Source of the DNA: Marvinbryantia formatexigens
GTDB lineage: Bacteria > Bacillota > Clostridia > Oscillospirales > Ruminococcaceae
Direction: 5' to 3'
Assembly: GCA_021771035.1 (NCBI GenBank)
Contig: JAETPU010000016.1
Span: 1 to 57,945, forward strand
Length of the DNA: 57,945 nucleotides
Made by a program: the position numbers and the translations under genes. The notes under the pieces were generated by a model. It worked only from the letters and a program-made list of their open reading frames with translations. It did no database searches and was not told the origin of the DNA. Position 1 is the first letter of the stretch. Each line of letters opens with the position of its first letter. Shown one piece after another: positions 34,821-43,727 of this stretch.

Positions 34821-34916
34821 CAGCGCTTCCGGTATGCCTGGGGCTTAAACCGCCCTGGATACAGGCAGGGGGTAAGCCCATGTCAAAGCCCGGAACCGGC
34901 TGTTTCTGGAGGGAAA

Positions 34917-35732
34917 ATGGACGAGAGGACTGTAAATTGGATAAACCGGCTGGGAGCCTTCTGCGGCACGCGGGATATCCCCGAATTGACGCAGGGCGCC
35001 CTTGAGAGGGCCTATGGATTCCGCCAGGCGGATGTGCTGGTGCTCTTTGGCGGCAGCATCCTGTGCGGCGGCGATATTTTGGCTGACGCTATGCGGGAGC
35101 AAGTGGCAAAGCGGACCGTCATTGTGGGCGGTGAAGGCCACACCACCCAGGCGCTGCGGGATACGGTGCACCGCGAGATCCCCCAAATCTGTACCCAGGG
35201 CCTGCCGGAAGCCCAGGTATTTGCGGCGTATCTGAACCTTCGCTATGGCCTGGCTGCCGACTTTCTGGAATGTACCTCCACCAACTGCGGGAACAATATC
35301 ACCTGCCTGCTGGAGCTGCTGCGGGAGCGCCATGTGGACTGGGACAGCATGATCCTGTGTCAGGACGCCGCCATGCAGAGGCGAATGGACGCGGGGCTGC
35401 GCAAGTATGCGCCCCGGGCCACAATCATCAATTTTGCCTCCTATGCTGTGAAAACAGCGGTGCGCCATGGGGAACTGGCTATCGAATACCCGCCCCGGGG
35501 AATGTGGACGCCCATGCGGTATCTGGAACTGCTCATGGGGGAAATTCCCCGGCTCATGGATAATGAATCCGGCTATGGCCCCCGGGGAAAAGGATATATT
35601 GCCCATGTGGATGTCCCGGAGGAGGTCCTTGAGGCCTTTGAAGGGCTCAGGAAAGAATATGCCGGGCTTGTGCGCCGGGCAAATCCCCTGTACGCTTCCC
35701 GGGAGGATGGGCCGCATCAATCTGAATGGTGA
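34917..35732 (+). CDS. YdcF family (DUF218) protein
   Basis: This 271-residue soluble protein has the DUF218 pattern: ADVLVLFGGSILCGGDILADAM, TVIVGGEGHTTQALRDTV, AADFLECTSTNCGNNI and SMILCQDAAMQRRM. DUF218 proteins such as YdcF and ElyC have a Rossmann-like fold; some act in envelope carbohydrate metabolism, and SAM binding was reported for E. coli YdcF. There is no membrane anchor here. GGAGGG precedes the ATG. Nothing in the neighbourhood fixes its role. Confidence 0.85.
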   Translation: MDERTVNWINRLGAFCGTRDIPELTQGALERAYGFRQADVLVLFGGSILCGGDILADAMREQVAKRTVIVGGEGHTTQALRDTVHREIPQICTQGLPEAQVFAAYLNLRYGLAADFLECTSTNCGNNITCLLELLRERHVDWDSMILCQDAAMQRRMDAGLRKYAPRATIINFASYAVKTAVRHGELAIEYPPRGMWTPMRYLELLMGEIPRLMDNESGYGPRGKGYIAHVDVPEEVLEAFEGLRKEYAGLVRRANPLYASREDGPHQSEW

Positions 35733-35922
35733 GGTCTCTCTTTCAGTGAGAAGGGCCCCGCCCGGCCTGGGCAGGATATAGGAACCGCCGGAGATGGTTT
35801 GGCCTGTCTCACACCGCTGGAGAGCGCTTTTGAACGGTGATACCACTTATAAAAATTAAATCCTCCATCCTGTGGAAGGATGAGGGTAGTTCAAATATTG
35901 TCAAGGAAGGAATTTACTGGTT

Positions 35923-36675
35923 ATGAAGCAGAAATCCCCCTTTCGAGAGGGCCTGCGGGATGGGCTGCCCATCTGCGTGGGCTATATTCCCATCTCCTTT
36001 GCCTTCGGTATGATGGCCCGGCAGAGCGGGCTGCCGGTTTGGGCCGCTGTTCTCATTTCTCTGAGCAATTTTACCTCCGCCGGGCAGATTGCCGGCACCA
36101 ATTTAATCCTGGCCGGTGGCGCCTATGTGGAAATTGCCGTCACCACCTTCGTTATCAACATCCGCTATATGCTCATGTCCCTGTCGCTCACCCAGAAGCT
36201 GGACAGCGGGATGTCCCGGCTTAAGCGGGCGTTTTTCTCCTTTTTTAATACGGATGAGCTGTTCGCCGTGGCCATGCAGCAAAAGACGCCTATTACCGGC
36301 AGCTATCTGGCGGGGCTGATGCTGCTGCCCTACCTGAGCTGGAGCGGTTCCACATTACTGGGAGCCACAGCTGCGGATCTTCTGCCCCAGGCGGTGCGCA
36401 GCGCCCTGGGAATCGCCATCTATGGAATGTTTTTGGCTATTTTTATTCCGCCCTCCAGAAAGGTGAAGCCGATTTTTTATACAGTACTCATCTCCGCTGG
36501 AATCAGCTGCCTGTTCAGCGCTATACCCATGCTGCGGGACATTTCCTCCGGCTGGGTGATTATTATCTGCGCGGTGGTGGCCTCCGCCCTGATGGCACTG
36601 CGCTACCCAGTGGATGAGGAAGAACCCGCAGGGGAGGACAGTGGAACAATCAAACCGGAAAGGCTGGAGGAATAA
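35923..36675 (+). CDS. azlC: AzlC family branched-chain amino acid exporter, large subunit
   Basis: This 250-residue protein has about eight hydrophobic segments and the AzlC signature GLRDGLPICVGYIPISFAFGMMA, then NFTSAGQIAGTNLILAGGAYVEIAVTTFVINIRYMLM. With AzlD it exports branched-chain amino acids or their analogues. A hairpin CCTCCATCC/GGATGAGG lies in the leader at about 35863-35886; no T-box motif is seen. It overlaps azlD by one base (TAATG). Confidence 0.93.
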   Translation: MKQKSPFREGLRDGLPICVGYIPISFAFGMMARQSGLPVWAAVLISLSNFTSAGQIAGTNLILAGGAYVEIAVTTFVINIRYMLMSLSLTQKLDSGMSRLKRAFFSFFNTDELFAVAMQQKTPITGSYLAGLMLLPYLSWSGSTLLGATAADLLPQAVRSALGIAIYGMFLAIFIPPSRKVKPIFYTVLISAGISCLFSAIPMLRDISSGWVIIICAVVASALMALRYPVDEEEPAGEDSGTIKPERLEE

Positions 36676-37010
36676 TGTCGTATTCATACCTGCTGACAGG
36701 AATTTTAATCATGGCCCTGGTGACCTATTTTCCCCGGATGCTTCCGCTTGTGGCTCTCAGGAAAAAGATAAAAAACCGGTTTTTACAGTCCTTTCTGGCC
36801 TATGTGCCCTATGCGGTACTGGCCGCTATGACGTTTCCGGCGGTGTTTTCCTCCACCTCCAGTTTTTATTCCGCGATGGCCGGGCTTCTGGTGGCCCTGC
36901 TTTTGGCCTGGCGCAACCAGGGGCTTTTGGTGGTGGCCCTGGGCGCTGCCGCCGCGGTGTTTATAACGGAGCAGCTGCTGCCCTTTCTGAGTTTTCTTCC
37001 GGCGGTGTAA
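36675..37010 (+). CDS. azlD: AzlD family branched-chain amino acid exporter, small subunit
   Basis: This 111-residue protein has four hydrophobic segments: LLTGILIMALVTYFPRMLPL is the AzlD start, and FLAYVPYAVLAAMTFPAVF the conserved middle. It forms a two-component exporter with AzlC, to which it is translationally coupled. Confidence 0.93.
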   Translation: MSYSYLLTGILIMALVTYFPRMLPLVALRKKIKNRFLQSFLAYVPYAVLAAMTFPAVFSSTSSFYSAMAGLLVALLLAWRNQGLLVVALGAAAAVFITEQLLPFLSFLPAV

Positions 37011-37046
37011 AGGTGCGCCGAGTGTCCCGGTTGCATCAGCGGCATT

Positions 37047-37084
37047 AGAAAGTGAGGAGAGTTTACGGCTCCTCACTTTCTTCT
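37047..37084 (+). terminator. Terminator after azlCD
   Basis: A perfect 13-bp stem AGAAAGTGAGGAG/CTCCTCACTTTCT followed by TCT. Confidence 0.85.
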
Positions 37085-37085
37085 A

Positions 37086-37165
37086 GCCTTTACTGATTGA
37101 GTGTGCAGAACTGCCCAAGGGGGAGATACCAAAGAGGGGGAACGCCTCTTTGGCGAATCTTTGCC
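37086..37165. repeat. Left 80-bp inverted repeat of a small cassette
   Basis: It matches the reverse complement of 38353-38432 over 80 bases with about 11 mismatches and no gaps by my alignment. It contains a hairpin CCAAAGAGG/CCTCTTTGG; a second one, CCCCCTTTCTT/AAGAAAGGGGG, follows. The pair bounds a 1.35-kb unit with two genes and no transposase. Confidence 0.8.
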
Positions 37166-37273
37166 CCCTTTCTTTTCGCAAGAAAGGGGGTGCCCCCGCG
37201 GCATGAGCGGGCAGAGAGATAAAAACAAATAGAGAAGTTTTTCAAAATCTGCACAATAGAAGTTCTATATTTC

Positions 37274-37630
37274 TTAGATGTCCGTTTCAAAGTTATCTGT
37301 CAGCTTGCTGTACAGAGTTGCACCGGCCTTCATCCCCAAACTAAATGATACTTCCTCAGTCACACAGGAGTATTCGTTCACCTGAGTTATGATGTCGTCC
37401 GCCTCATCCTCTCCGTATTTTTGAGTCAAGTATCGTTCCAGCTTGGTATAGGCGTTGGTCTGTCTCTCCTGAAAGCTATCATAGTTCACACAAGCCCTGA
37501 TGTCGCCGCTGCGGATATAGGTACCGATGGACTGCAGGTTGAGCCGCCGTTTCATCGCCGACAAAAAGCTCTCCGTATATCCCCGCTGTCTTCGCAGTTC
37601 TTCCTGGTATTCCTCAAGATCCTTCATCAT
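37274..37630 (-). CDS. Small DUF6809-like protein, second cassette
   Basis: This 118-residue acidic helical protein has no signal peptide. Its C-terminal VTEEVSFSLGMKAGATLYSKL parallels FMVGFRLGARIVTAV of the gene at 197-475, and both are divergent from an HTH gene, so I regard them as distant relatives. The rest (EELRRQRGYTESFLSAMKRRL) is not shared. The start is the ATG at 37630, nine bases after AAAGGA. A 24-bp palindrome fills the spacer of its promoter. Function unknown. Confidence 0.65.
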   Translation of the reverse strand: MMKDLEEYQEELRRQRGYTESFLSAMKRRLNLQSIGTYIRSGDIRACVNYDSFQERQTNAYTKLERYLTQKYGEDEADDIITQVNEYSCVTEEVSFSLGMKAGATLYSKLTDNFETDI

Positions 37631-37752
37631 ACAAGCCATTCCTTTCTGAAGCTGTATCGGTCTCTCACACATGAGGGACCAACTGTCATTCACAAAAAGT
37701 TTACATTTTAAAAAATTACCCATGATTACAATAACTTTTGCTTATAAGAGAA

Positions 37753-37781
37753 ATTTTACTCTATATTGAGTAAAATGTCAA
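37753..37781 (-). promoter_or_regulatory. Promoter with embedded 24-bp operator
   Basis: On the minus strand, TTGACA (37781-37776), a 17-bp spacer and TAAAAT (37758-37753). The spacer and -10 are a perfect palindrome, ATTTTACTC-6-GAGTAAAAT (37753-37776). Further ATTACTC half-sites lie at about 37802 (inverted) and 37851. Confidence 0.8.
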
Positions 37782-37823
37782 CGGCTGTTTTGTTCATATA
37801 TGAGTAATATTATATGTTTAGGT

Positions 37824-37852
37824 TTGAATTACTACTTTATTTAGGATACAAT
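37824..37852 (+). promoter_or_regulatory. Promoter of the cassette HTH gene
   Basis: TTGAAT, a 17-bp spacer and TACAAT, with an ATTACTC half-site overlapping the start region (37851-37857), which suggests autoregulation. Confidence 0.7.
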
Positions 37853-37877
37853 TACTCTATATAAAGGGGTGAAGTTA

Positions 37878-38090
37878 ATGAGTATGTCCAAAAAAATCAA
37901 AATGATCCTATTGGAACGGAATATGACAATTAAAGAGTTAAGCGATAAATTAGGATATGAGGGCTCCTACCTTTATAATAAATTGTCCCGGGATAGGATG
38001 ACAGAAGCAGAATTAAAAAAAATAGCAGATGTATTAGGCTGCGATTATGACGGTGTTTTTACTTTTCGAGATACTGGAAAGCAGATTTAA
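37878..38090 (+). CDS. XRE/Cro-type helix-turn-helix regulator, second cassette
   Basis: This 70-residue single-domain HTH protein reads IKMILLERNMTIKELSDKLGYEGSYLYNKLSRD and then LKKIADVLGCDYDGVFTFRDTG. It is the same fold and size as the protein at 581. The ATG at 37878 follows AGGGGTGA. It probably binds the ATTACTC palindrome between the two divergent genes. Confidence 0.85.
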   Translation: MSMSKKIKMILLERNMTIKELSDKLGYEGSYLYNKLSRDRMTEAELKKIADVLGCDYDGVFTFRDTGKQI

Positions 38091-38130
38091 CCGCAGGAAG
38101 AAAAATCCATAATATATGATAAATATGGTA

Positions 38131-38161
38131 CGCACCCCGGCACTTAGCTGGGGCGCTTTTC
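38131..38161 (+). terminator. Terminator of the cassette HTH gene
   Basis: Stem GCACCCC/GGGGCGC with a loop of about 11 bases and a TTTTC tail. Confidence 0.6.
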
Positions 38162-38206
38162 ATTTAAAAGAGAGTGAGGTTTCAAAGGGGATAATAAAAA
38201 AGCTAC

Positions 38207-38230
38207 GAGTTTTGAACTCGTTTCAAAACT
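38207..38230. repeat. AGTTTTGAA-type palindrome
   Basis: GAGTTTTGAA-CTCG-TTTCAAAACT; the same palindrome class occurs three times at 57.2-57.8 kb. The adjoining 38290-38352 carries the TTTGTGGCCTTTGGGT and CAGAAAGTA words of the dispersed repeat. Confidence 0.7.
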
Positions 38231-38352
38231 ATCAGGGGCTCCGTAGGACTTGGACAACAATTTCACTCAGTGAGCCCCGCATCCTCCCTCCCCTTTGTGG
38301 CCTTTGGGTGCTTGTCCCCCTGACCGAGCAAAGCTCGTTCAGACAGAAAGTA

Positions 38353-38432
38353 GGCAAAGATTCGCCCAAGAGGCGTTCCCCCTTTTTGGTATCTCCCTCT
38401 AGGGTGGTTGAACACACTCAATTAGTTAAGGC
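38353..38432. repeat. Right 80-bp inverted repeat of the small cassette
   Basis: This is the partner of 37086-37165, about 86% identical in inverted orientation. I see no target-site duplication outside the pair. Confidence 0.8.
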
Positions 38433-38488
38433 TGGCGGAAACTGAGGATTCAGAATACTGGGTTCGTCTATGTTTCTATCTGACACAG

Positions 38489-38532
38489 AAATCCCCGGTT
38501 TGGGAAAGCAGCTGCTCCCAAGCCGGGGATTT
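38489..38532. terminator. Strong hairpin downstream of trkA pair
   Basis: Stem AAATCCCCGG.TTGGGA against TCCCAAGCCGGGGATTT with an A/T flank. It is the probable terminator of the minus-strand trkA transcript that ends at 38601. Confidence 0.65.
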
Positions 38533-38600
38533 ACTGAATATCTTATTGGCAAAACGAAATACTTTTCAACATTTCCCCGGGATTCCCGTGGAAAGCAGAC

Positions 38601-39287
38601 TCAGGGCTCGATGCCCAAAACCTTGCTGAAGGCGTGCAGAACCGTGTTCTGACAGATGGCGATAATGCGGTCTCCGCTGAGCAGCTGCGTGTTGCCTCGG
38701 GGGATGATCATGGCGCCGTCCCTGACAATGCTGACAATAATGGATTCATTGGGGAGCTTTAATTCTGAAATCCGCACCCCGCTGTATTTATACTGATCCG
38801 GAAGCTGAAATTCGCTCAGGCTGGATTCTCCCCGGTTGATGCTCAAAAGCTCCTTGACACCGGAGAGATCCACCTCCCGCTCGATGAGCCGTGCGATATT
38901 GTCTGTGGTGCTGATGGGGATATCCACTCCCAACCGGTGCATCACCGACACATTTTTTGGGTTGCTCACCCGGGCGACCGTACGCCTGACGCCGAAGACC
39001 TCTTTGGCCAGCTGGCAGGACACCAGGTTGATTTCATCCTGGCCGGTGACGCTTACTACGGCATCCGCCTCCCGGATTCCGGCGCTCTCCAGAATATCAA
39101 TGCGGGTACCGTCCCCACAGATAATGGGAAAATCCAAATCATTGGCAATATGCGTGGATCGGATTTTATCATTTTCAATCAGCCTGGCCTCGTGCCCGTG
39201 CTCGGTCAGGGTTTTCGCCAAATAGTAGCCGACCTTGCCGCCTCCAATGACGATGACGACCATTTTGGAAGGCATCTTTTTTTCCAT
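38601..39287 (-). CDS. TrkA family NAD-binding potassium-uptake regulator (second)
   Basis: These 228 residues form an N-terminal RCK_N Rossmann domain (VIVIGGGKVGYYLAKTLTEHG, then IICGDGTRIDILESAGIREADAVV) and a C-terminal RCK_C domain (SGVRISELKLPNESIIVSIVR). It should gate a Trk/Ktr potassium channel in response to nucleotides. It is not a copy of the adjacent TrkA: its C-terminal half differs. AGAGGAG lies 13 bases ahead of the chosen ATG. Confidence 0.9.
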   Translation of the reverse strand: MEKKMPSKMVVIVIGGGKVGYYLAKTLTEHGHEARLIENDKIRSTHIANDLDFPIICGDGTRIDILESAGIREADAVVSVTGQDEINLVSCQLAKEVFGVRRTVARVSNPKNVSVMHRLGVDIPISTTDNIARLIEREVDLSGVKELLSINRGESSLSEFQLPDQYKYSGVRISELKLPNESIIVSIVRDGAMIIPRGNTQLLSGDRIIAICQNTVLHAFSKVLGIEP

Positions 39288-39326
39288 GATTAACTTGGTT
39301 CTCCTCTCTTGGGACAAGCCCCTTGT

Positions 39327-39947
39327 CTAGTCGATCACTCTGGCAAAAATGAGGTGATCGGATTCCTGCAAATCAATGTGGCGGTCCTGCGCAAGGGTCA
39401 GAGTGCCGTTGGCGTGGGCCACGGCAAACACAACCTCGCCTTCCATACAGCGTACGTTGGAGACGCTTTTTCCCACCAGCCCCCGGGACACATTCATGGT
39501 CCGGTAGGAGACAGTGGAACTGAAAAAGGTCTCCTGCTTTTCCTCATCCGCTCCCTGCAGATAGGCCTTCACCGTCTCCACTGTCAGCCGGGTGGGGCAA
39601 ACGGTGTTGATTCCGAAATGGCGGAAGGTATCCCGCTTTCTGGGATCAAAGGTGCGGGCCAGCACAATGGGAACATGGAACAATTCCTTTGCCAGCTGGC
39701 ACACCATAATGTTGACGTTGTCGTCCTGGGTCATGGCACAGATAGCGTCGCAACCCTCGATTCCAGCCTGTTTGAGCACATCCTGGTCGATGGGGACGCC
39801 GGGGATGGTGAAGCCTACAAAGTCGCTGTCCAGCAGGGAGAAGTTTTCCTCCACCCGGTCCACAACCGCTACGTCGTGGCCCTCCCGGCTCAGGGAACTG
39901 GCCAGCATGGATCCAACCTTGCCGCAGCCCACTACGATGATATTCAT
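39327..39947 (-). CDS. TrkA family NAD-binding potassium-uptake regulator (first)
   Basis: These 206 residues comprise MNIIVVGCGKVGSMLASSLSREG (RCK_N), GVPIDQDVLKQAGIEGCDAIC and an RCK_C-like end (SRGLVGKSVSNVRCMEGEVVFAV). It is upstream of the second TrkA gene on the same transcript. The membrane subunit TrkH is not within the window, so it must be encoded elsewhere or upstream genes were rearranged. The ATG at 39947 follows GGAAGGAACC. Confidence 0.9.
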   Translation of the reverse strand: MNIIVVGCGKVGSMLASSLSREGHDVAVVDRVEENFSLLDSDFVGFTIPGVPIDQDVLKQAGIEGCDAICAMTQDDNVNIMVCQLAKELFHVPIVLARTFDPRKRDTFRHFGINTVCPTRLTVETVKAYLQGADEEKQETFFSSTVSYRTMNVSRGLVGKSVSNVRCMEGEVVFAVAHANGTLTLAQDRHIDLQESDHLIFARVID

Positions 39948-40386
39948 GTTACTGGTTCCTTCCTTTCTGGAAACTGTACGGCAGTATGCCGCAGAATAGA
40001 GAACGATTCCTTTTAGAATCGGGGGAAAACTGGAGGAGTACCGCCGGCCCCGCCGGTATGCCTGGGATGGCACAACCCCGGCCGCGCCGTCGTCACCGTG
40101 CTTTTGGGGGATTGCGGGCGCGAAGCCTGCCGTAAGCCGCGTACCATGGCGGGCCTTTCAACCGGCCCGGTGCGGGGGATTGCCGCGCGCCGCGCGCAGG
40201 GGACATCCGGGGCCCCAAACAAAACCATACGATCCGCAGTAAAGACTCAGGAAAGCAGATGCTCAAGCACCTGCTTTCGTACCTTGGTGATATGAACGAA
40301 TCCGAAAAAAAGCAGCCGGCGGCGGGGGCTTGGGCCCCTGTGCTCCCGGTTTTAAAACACCGCAGATTGACGGGTTCGTTTACTCT

Positions 40387-40414
40387 ATCATAGCCGACTG
40401 ATTTTGATTGTCAA
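40387..40414 (-). promoter_or_regulatory. Promoter of the trkA pair
   Basis: On the minus strand, TTGACA (40414-40409), a 16-bp spacer and TATGAT (40392-40387). It implies a leader of about 430 bases with a 12-bp hairpin at 40253-40278 (AAAGCAG..CTGCTTT). I looked for c-di-AMP riboswitch motifs and found none. Confidence 0.65.
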
Positions 40415-40558
40415 GGCCTGCGGCTTTTTTTCGTAGTTTTTCCATACACACCGGAAAAATAAGAGGGGTTTTCCTATTTAAATGGGGAATGTACGCCGCA
40501 AAGGAAAAAGACTGGCGCCAGGTGCCTAAAAATTAACAATTTTCTTGCCCGCACAGGT

Positions 40559-40587
40559 TTGACAAACGCCCTGGGGCAGGTTACAAT
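40559..40587 (+). promoter_or_regulatory. Near-consensus promoter upstream of secA
   Basis: TTGACA, a 17-bp spacer and TACAAT. It is among the strongest promoter matches in the window, 206 bases before the secA ATG and directly followed by a terminator. Confidence 0.85.
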
Positions 40588-40601
40588 GAGACTGTTCACG
40601 C

Positions 40602-40634
40602 TCCCACACCAGAGAACTGGGCGGTGGGATTTTT
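40602..40634 (+). terminator. Promoter-proximal terminator (attenuator candidate)
   Basis: Stem TCCCAC.CCAG-AGAA-CTGG.GTGGGA and TTTTT, starting about 10 bases after the predicted transcription start. Transcripts from the strong promoter would end at about 40 bases unless readthrough occurs. Confidence 0.8.
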
Positions 40635-40679
40635 AGATACATGGGCAGAAATACGAAACAAAACGGAATATGTTTCAAT

Positions 40680-40702
40680 TATAATACTTTGCGTTGTATA
40701 GT
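40680..40702 (+). promoter_or_regulatory. Possible second secA promoter
   Basis: TATAAT at 40680-40685 and an alternative TATAGT at 40697-40702, each with a poor -35. They lie beyond the attenuator-like terminator and could supply basal secA transcription. Confidence 0.4.
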
Positions 40703-40792
40703 TCGGGGAGAGCCGAAGGGCTGAGTCTGAGACGCTGCGTTGAAACCGCTGTCCGGGAATTTGAACACAAGAACTATCAGAGGTGACTTAAT

Positions 40793-43630
40793 ATGCGGTT
40801 TTTAGAAAAAATCTTCGGCACCTATTCCAGCCGGGAGCTCAAAAACATCCGCCCCATTATGGAGCAGGTGCTGGCGCTGGAGGATGAGTACCGGGCCATG
40901 AGTGAGGCCCAGCTTCGCAGTATGACTCCCAAATTCAAAGAGCGCCTGGAAAACGGGGCCACCCTGGATCAAATCCTTCCCGAAGCCTTTGCGACCTGCC
41001 GTGAGGCGGCGGATCGCGTTTTGGGGCTGCGGCCCTTCCCGGTACAGATTATCGGCGGTATTGTGCTGCATCAAGGCAGAATTGCCGAGATGCGCACCGG
41101 TGAAGGAAAGACGCTGGTGGCAGTGCTTCCGGCGTACTTGAACGCGCTTACCGGCGAAGGCGTGCACATCGTCACGGTGAACGACTATCTGGCCAAGCGC
41201 GACTCGGAGTGGATGGGAAAGATCTACCGGTACCTGGGGCTCAGCGTGGGGCTTATTATCAGCAACATGGATAATGACGACCGGCGCGTTGCCTATAACT
41301 GTGACATCACCTATGGGACCAACAATGAGTTTGGGTTTGATTATCTGCGCGACAATATGTGCATCTATAAAGAACAGAAGGTGCAGCGCAAGTTTAAATT
41401 TGCCGTGGTGGATGAGGTGGACTCCATCCTCATCGACGAGGCCAGGACACCGCTGATCATCTCCGGGCCTGGCGACAAATCCACGGATCTCTACTCCCTG
41501 GCGGACCGCTTTGCCAAAACCCTCACCATTACCCGGGTGAAGGAGCTGGATGACAAAGAGGACAACGATACCATGGAAGGGGACTATATTGTGGATGAGA
41601 AGGCGAAAACCGCCACGCTCACTCCTTCCGGTATCAAAAAGGCTGAGAAGTTCTTTAATTTGGAAAACCTCTCCGACGGCGACAACATCACCATTCAGCA
41701 TCACATCCAGCAGGCCATCCGGGCCAACGGCATTATGCGCCGGGATGTGGACTATGTGGTGAAGGACGGCCAGGTCATCATCGTGGACGAGTTCACGGGA
41801 CGTCTGATGATTGGACGGCGCTACAACGAAGGCCTGCACCAGGCCATCGAGGCCAAGGAGGGCGTCAAGGTGGAGCGGGAGTCCAAAACCCTGGCCACCA
41901 TTACCTTCCAGAACTACTTCAGAATGTATGAAAAACTCTCCGGTATGACCGGTACCGCGCTTACGGAGCAGGATGAGTTCCGGGAGATCTACCATCTGGA
42001 CGTCATCGAGATCCCAACCAATAAGCCGGCTCAGAGAATCGACCGTCCGGATGTGGTCTTTAAGACGGAGAAGGCGAAATTTAACGCCGTCATCGAGCAG
42101 GTGGTGCAGTGCCATGAAAAGGGCCAGCCTGTCCTGGTGGGTACGGTCTCCATTGAAAAATCCGAGCGCCTGAGCTCTATGCTGGCGCGCCGCGGCATCC
42201 GCCATGAGGTGCTCAACGCCAAATACCACGAAAAAGAGGCGGAGATTGTAGCCCAGGCCGGTAAATACGGCGCTGTCACTATCGCCACCAACATGGCCGG
42301 CCGTGGTACCGACATTGCCTTGGGAGGAAATGCGGAGTATTCCGCCAAGGCCCAGATGCGCAAGGAGGGCTTCAGCGAGGAGCTCATCAACGAGGCCACC
42401 GGTTTTTCTGAGACGGACGATGAAAGCATCATCAACGCCAGAGCCACCTTCCTGGAGCTTCAGGAGAAATACAAAAAAGAAATTGCCCCTCAGGCCGAAA
42501 AGGTGAAGGAGGCCGGAGGCCTGTTCATCATCGGTACCGAGCGGCATGAATCCCGCCGGATCGACAACCAGCTCCGCGGACGTTCCGGACGTCAGGGAGA
42601 CCCGGGTGAAACCCAGTTCTACCTGTCGCTGGAGGACGATTTGATGCGCCTGTTCGGCGGCGAGCGCATGCAGAGTATGATGGATACCCTGGGTGTGGAT
42701 GAGGATACTCCCATTGAGAACAAAATCCTCACCAATTCCATTGAATCGGCTCAGCGCAAGGTTGAGGGGCGCAACTTCGATACCCGTAAAAATGTGCTGC
42801 AGTTTGACGATGTGATGAACCGCCAGAGAGAGATTATCTACGGTCAGCGCGGCAAGGTGCTGGACGGCGAGGATCTCAAGGACTATATCAGCAAGATGAT
42901 CGACGAGTGCATCGACGGGGCGGTGGCCACCTATTTGGGGGACACTGAGATCCATGACGACTGGAACCTGGATGGCCTGCGGGATCATTTCCTGGGCTGG
43001 ATTACGAAGCCTGAGGACCTGCACTATACCGCCATGGAACTGGGAGAGGCCTCCAAGGAGGAAATTGCCTCCTTCCTCAAGGAGCGCGCCCATCACCTGT
43101 ACGAAAAACGGGAGGAGATCTTCGGCGCTCCCTTTATCCGGGAATTGGAGCGGGTTATCCTTTTAAAGACCGTAGATACCAAGTGGATGGATCACATCGA
43201 CGCCATGGATGAATTGCGAAAGGGCATTTATCTGCGGTCCTATGCACAGCGGGATCCGGTGGTGGAGTACCGTCTGGAAGGCTTTGAGATGTTCGATCAG
43301 ATGATCACCGCTATTCGGGAGGATACGGTGAAGCTGCTGTTTACGGTGCAGATCCGGGTGGAGCATAAGCCGGGGGAGAATCAGATGCATATCAGCGCTA
43401 CAGGCGCTATGGATCCCAATGGTCAGCCTCAGGGGGAGAGCGCCCCCGCGCCCCAGGCTCCCGCTGCCAGGCCTCTTCCCCGCCGGGAACAGGTGGCGAA
43501 GCCTATGACTGCCTCCAGCGGCGACGGAACCCTGAAAAAGGAGCCTGTCAAAAAGGCCGCCAAGGTGGGCCGCAACGATCCCTGTCCCTGCGGAAGCGGT
43601 AAAAAGTATAAGAAGTGCTGCGGACGGTGA
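40793..43630 (+). CDS. secA: Preprotein translocase ATPase SecA
   Basis: These 945 residues are full length. It drives Sec-dependent protein export at SecYEG. Visible parts are Walker A MRTGEGKT at about 100-107, [21 protein letters not shown] (DEVD box), the cross-linking domain, [39 protein letters not shown] and a Pro/Ala linker into the C-terminal zinc/SecB-type motif [26 protein letters not shown] precedes the ATG. No hpf/raiA or prfB gene is next to it, unlike in Bacillus. Confidence 0.99.
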   Translation: MRFLEKIFGTYSSRELKNIRPIMEQVLALEDEYRAMSEAQLRSMTPKFKERLENGATLDQILPEAFATCREAADRVLGLRPFPVQIIGGIVLHQGRIAEMRTGEGKTLVAVLPAYLNALTGEGVHIVTVNDYLAKRDSEWMGKIYRYLGLSVGLIISNMDNDDRRVAYNCDITYGTNNEFGFDYLRDNMCIYKEQKVQRKFKFAVVDEVDSILIDEARTPLIISGPGDKSTDLYSLADRFAKTLTITRVKELDDKEDNDTMEGDYIVDEKAKTATLTPSGIKKAEKFFNLENLSDGDNITIQHHIQQAIRANGIMRRDVDYVVKDGQVIIVDEFTGRLMIGRRYNEGLHQAIEAKEGVKVERESKTLATITFQNYFRMYEKLSGMTGTALTEQDEFREIYHLDVIEIPTNKPAQRIDRPDVVFKTEKAKFNAVIEQVVQCHEKGQPVLVGTVSIEKSERLSSMLARRGIRHEVLNAKYHEKEAEIVAQAGKYGAVTIATNMAGRGTDIALGGNAEYSAKAQMRKEGFSEELINEATGFSETDDESIINARATFLELQEKYKKEIAPQAEKVKEAGGLFIIGTERHESRRIDNQLRGRSGRQGDPGETQFYLSLEDDLMRLFGGERMQSMMDTLGVDEDTPIENKILTNSIESAQRKVEGRNFDTRKNVLQFDDVMNRQREIIYGQRGKVLDGEDLKDYISKMIDECIDGAVATYLGDTEIHDDWNLDGLRDHFLGWITKPEDLHYTAMELGEASKEEIASFLKERAHHLYEKREEIFGAPFIRELERVILLKTVDTKWMDHIDAMDELRKGIYLRSYAQRDPVVEYRLEGFEMFDQMITAIREDTVKLLFTVQIRVEHKPGENQMHISATGAMDPNGQPQGESAPAPQAPAARPLPRREQVAKPMTASSGDGTLKKEPVKKAAKVGRNDPCPCGSGKKYKKCCGR

Positions 43631-43689
43631 CGCGAACCTTCCGCAGTGCCAAAGGGTATGTCCTGTATCGCGTACAAAGGCATTTTGAT

Positions 43690-43727
43690 CAGAGAGCCGG
43701 AGAACTGCTTCGGCCCTCTGTTTTTTT
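43690..43727 (+). terminator. Terminator after secA
   Basis: Stem CAGAG.GCCG.AG against CT.CGGC.CTCTG, then seven T. From 43728 to 44238 no gene is recognisable. Confidence 0.85.

Noticed and set aside
34766-35005. Small plus-strand frame overlapping the ydcF start
   Set aside because: It is out of frame with the clear DUF218 protein and overlaps its well-placed ribosome binding site.
35733-35922. T-box leader upstream of azlCD
   Set aside because: GGTGATACCAC only loosely resembles the T-box core; there is no specifier stem or terminator/antiterminator pair.
39948-40380. c-di-AMP (ydaO-type) riboswitch in the trkA leader
   Set aside because: The conserved motifs I would expect for this class (for example GGGGUGAA) are not present on the minus strand.
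40802-43096. 764-codon open frame antisense to secA, and similar long antisense frames at 863-2323, 3873-5087, 16277-17110 and 23879-25531
   Set aside because: They lie opposite well-supported genes, have no ribosome binding site or family motif, and result from the high GC content and codon bias of the sense gene.
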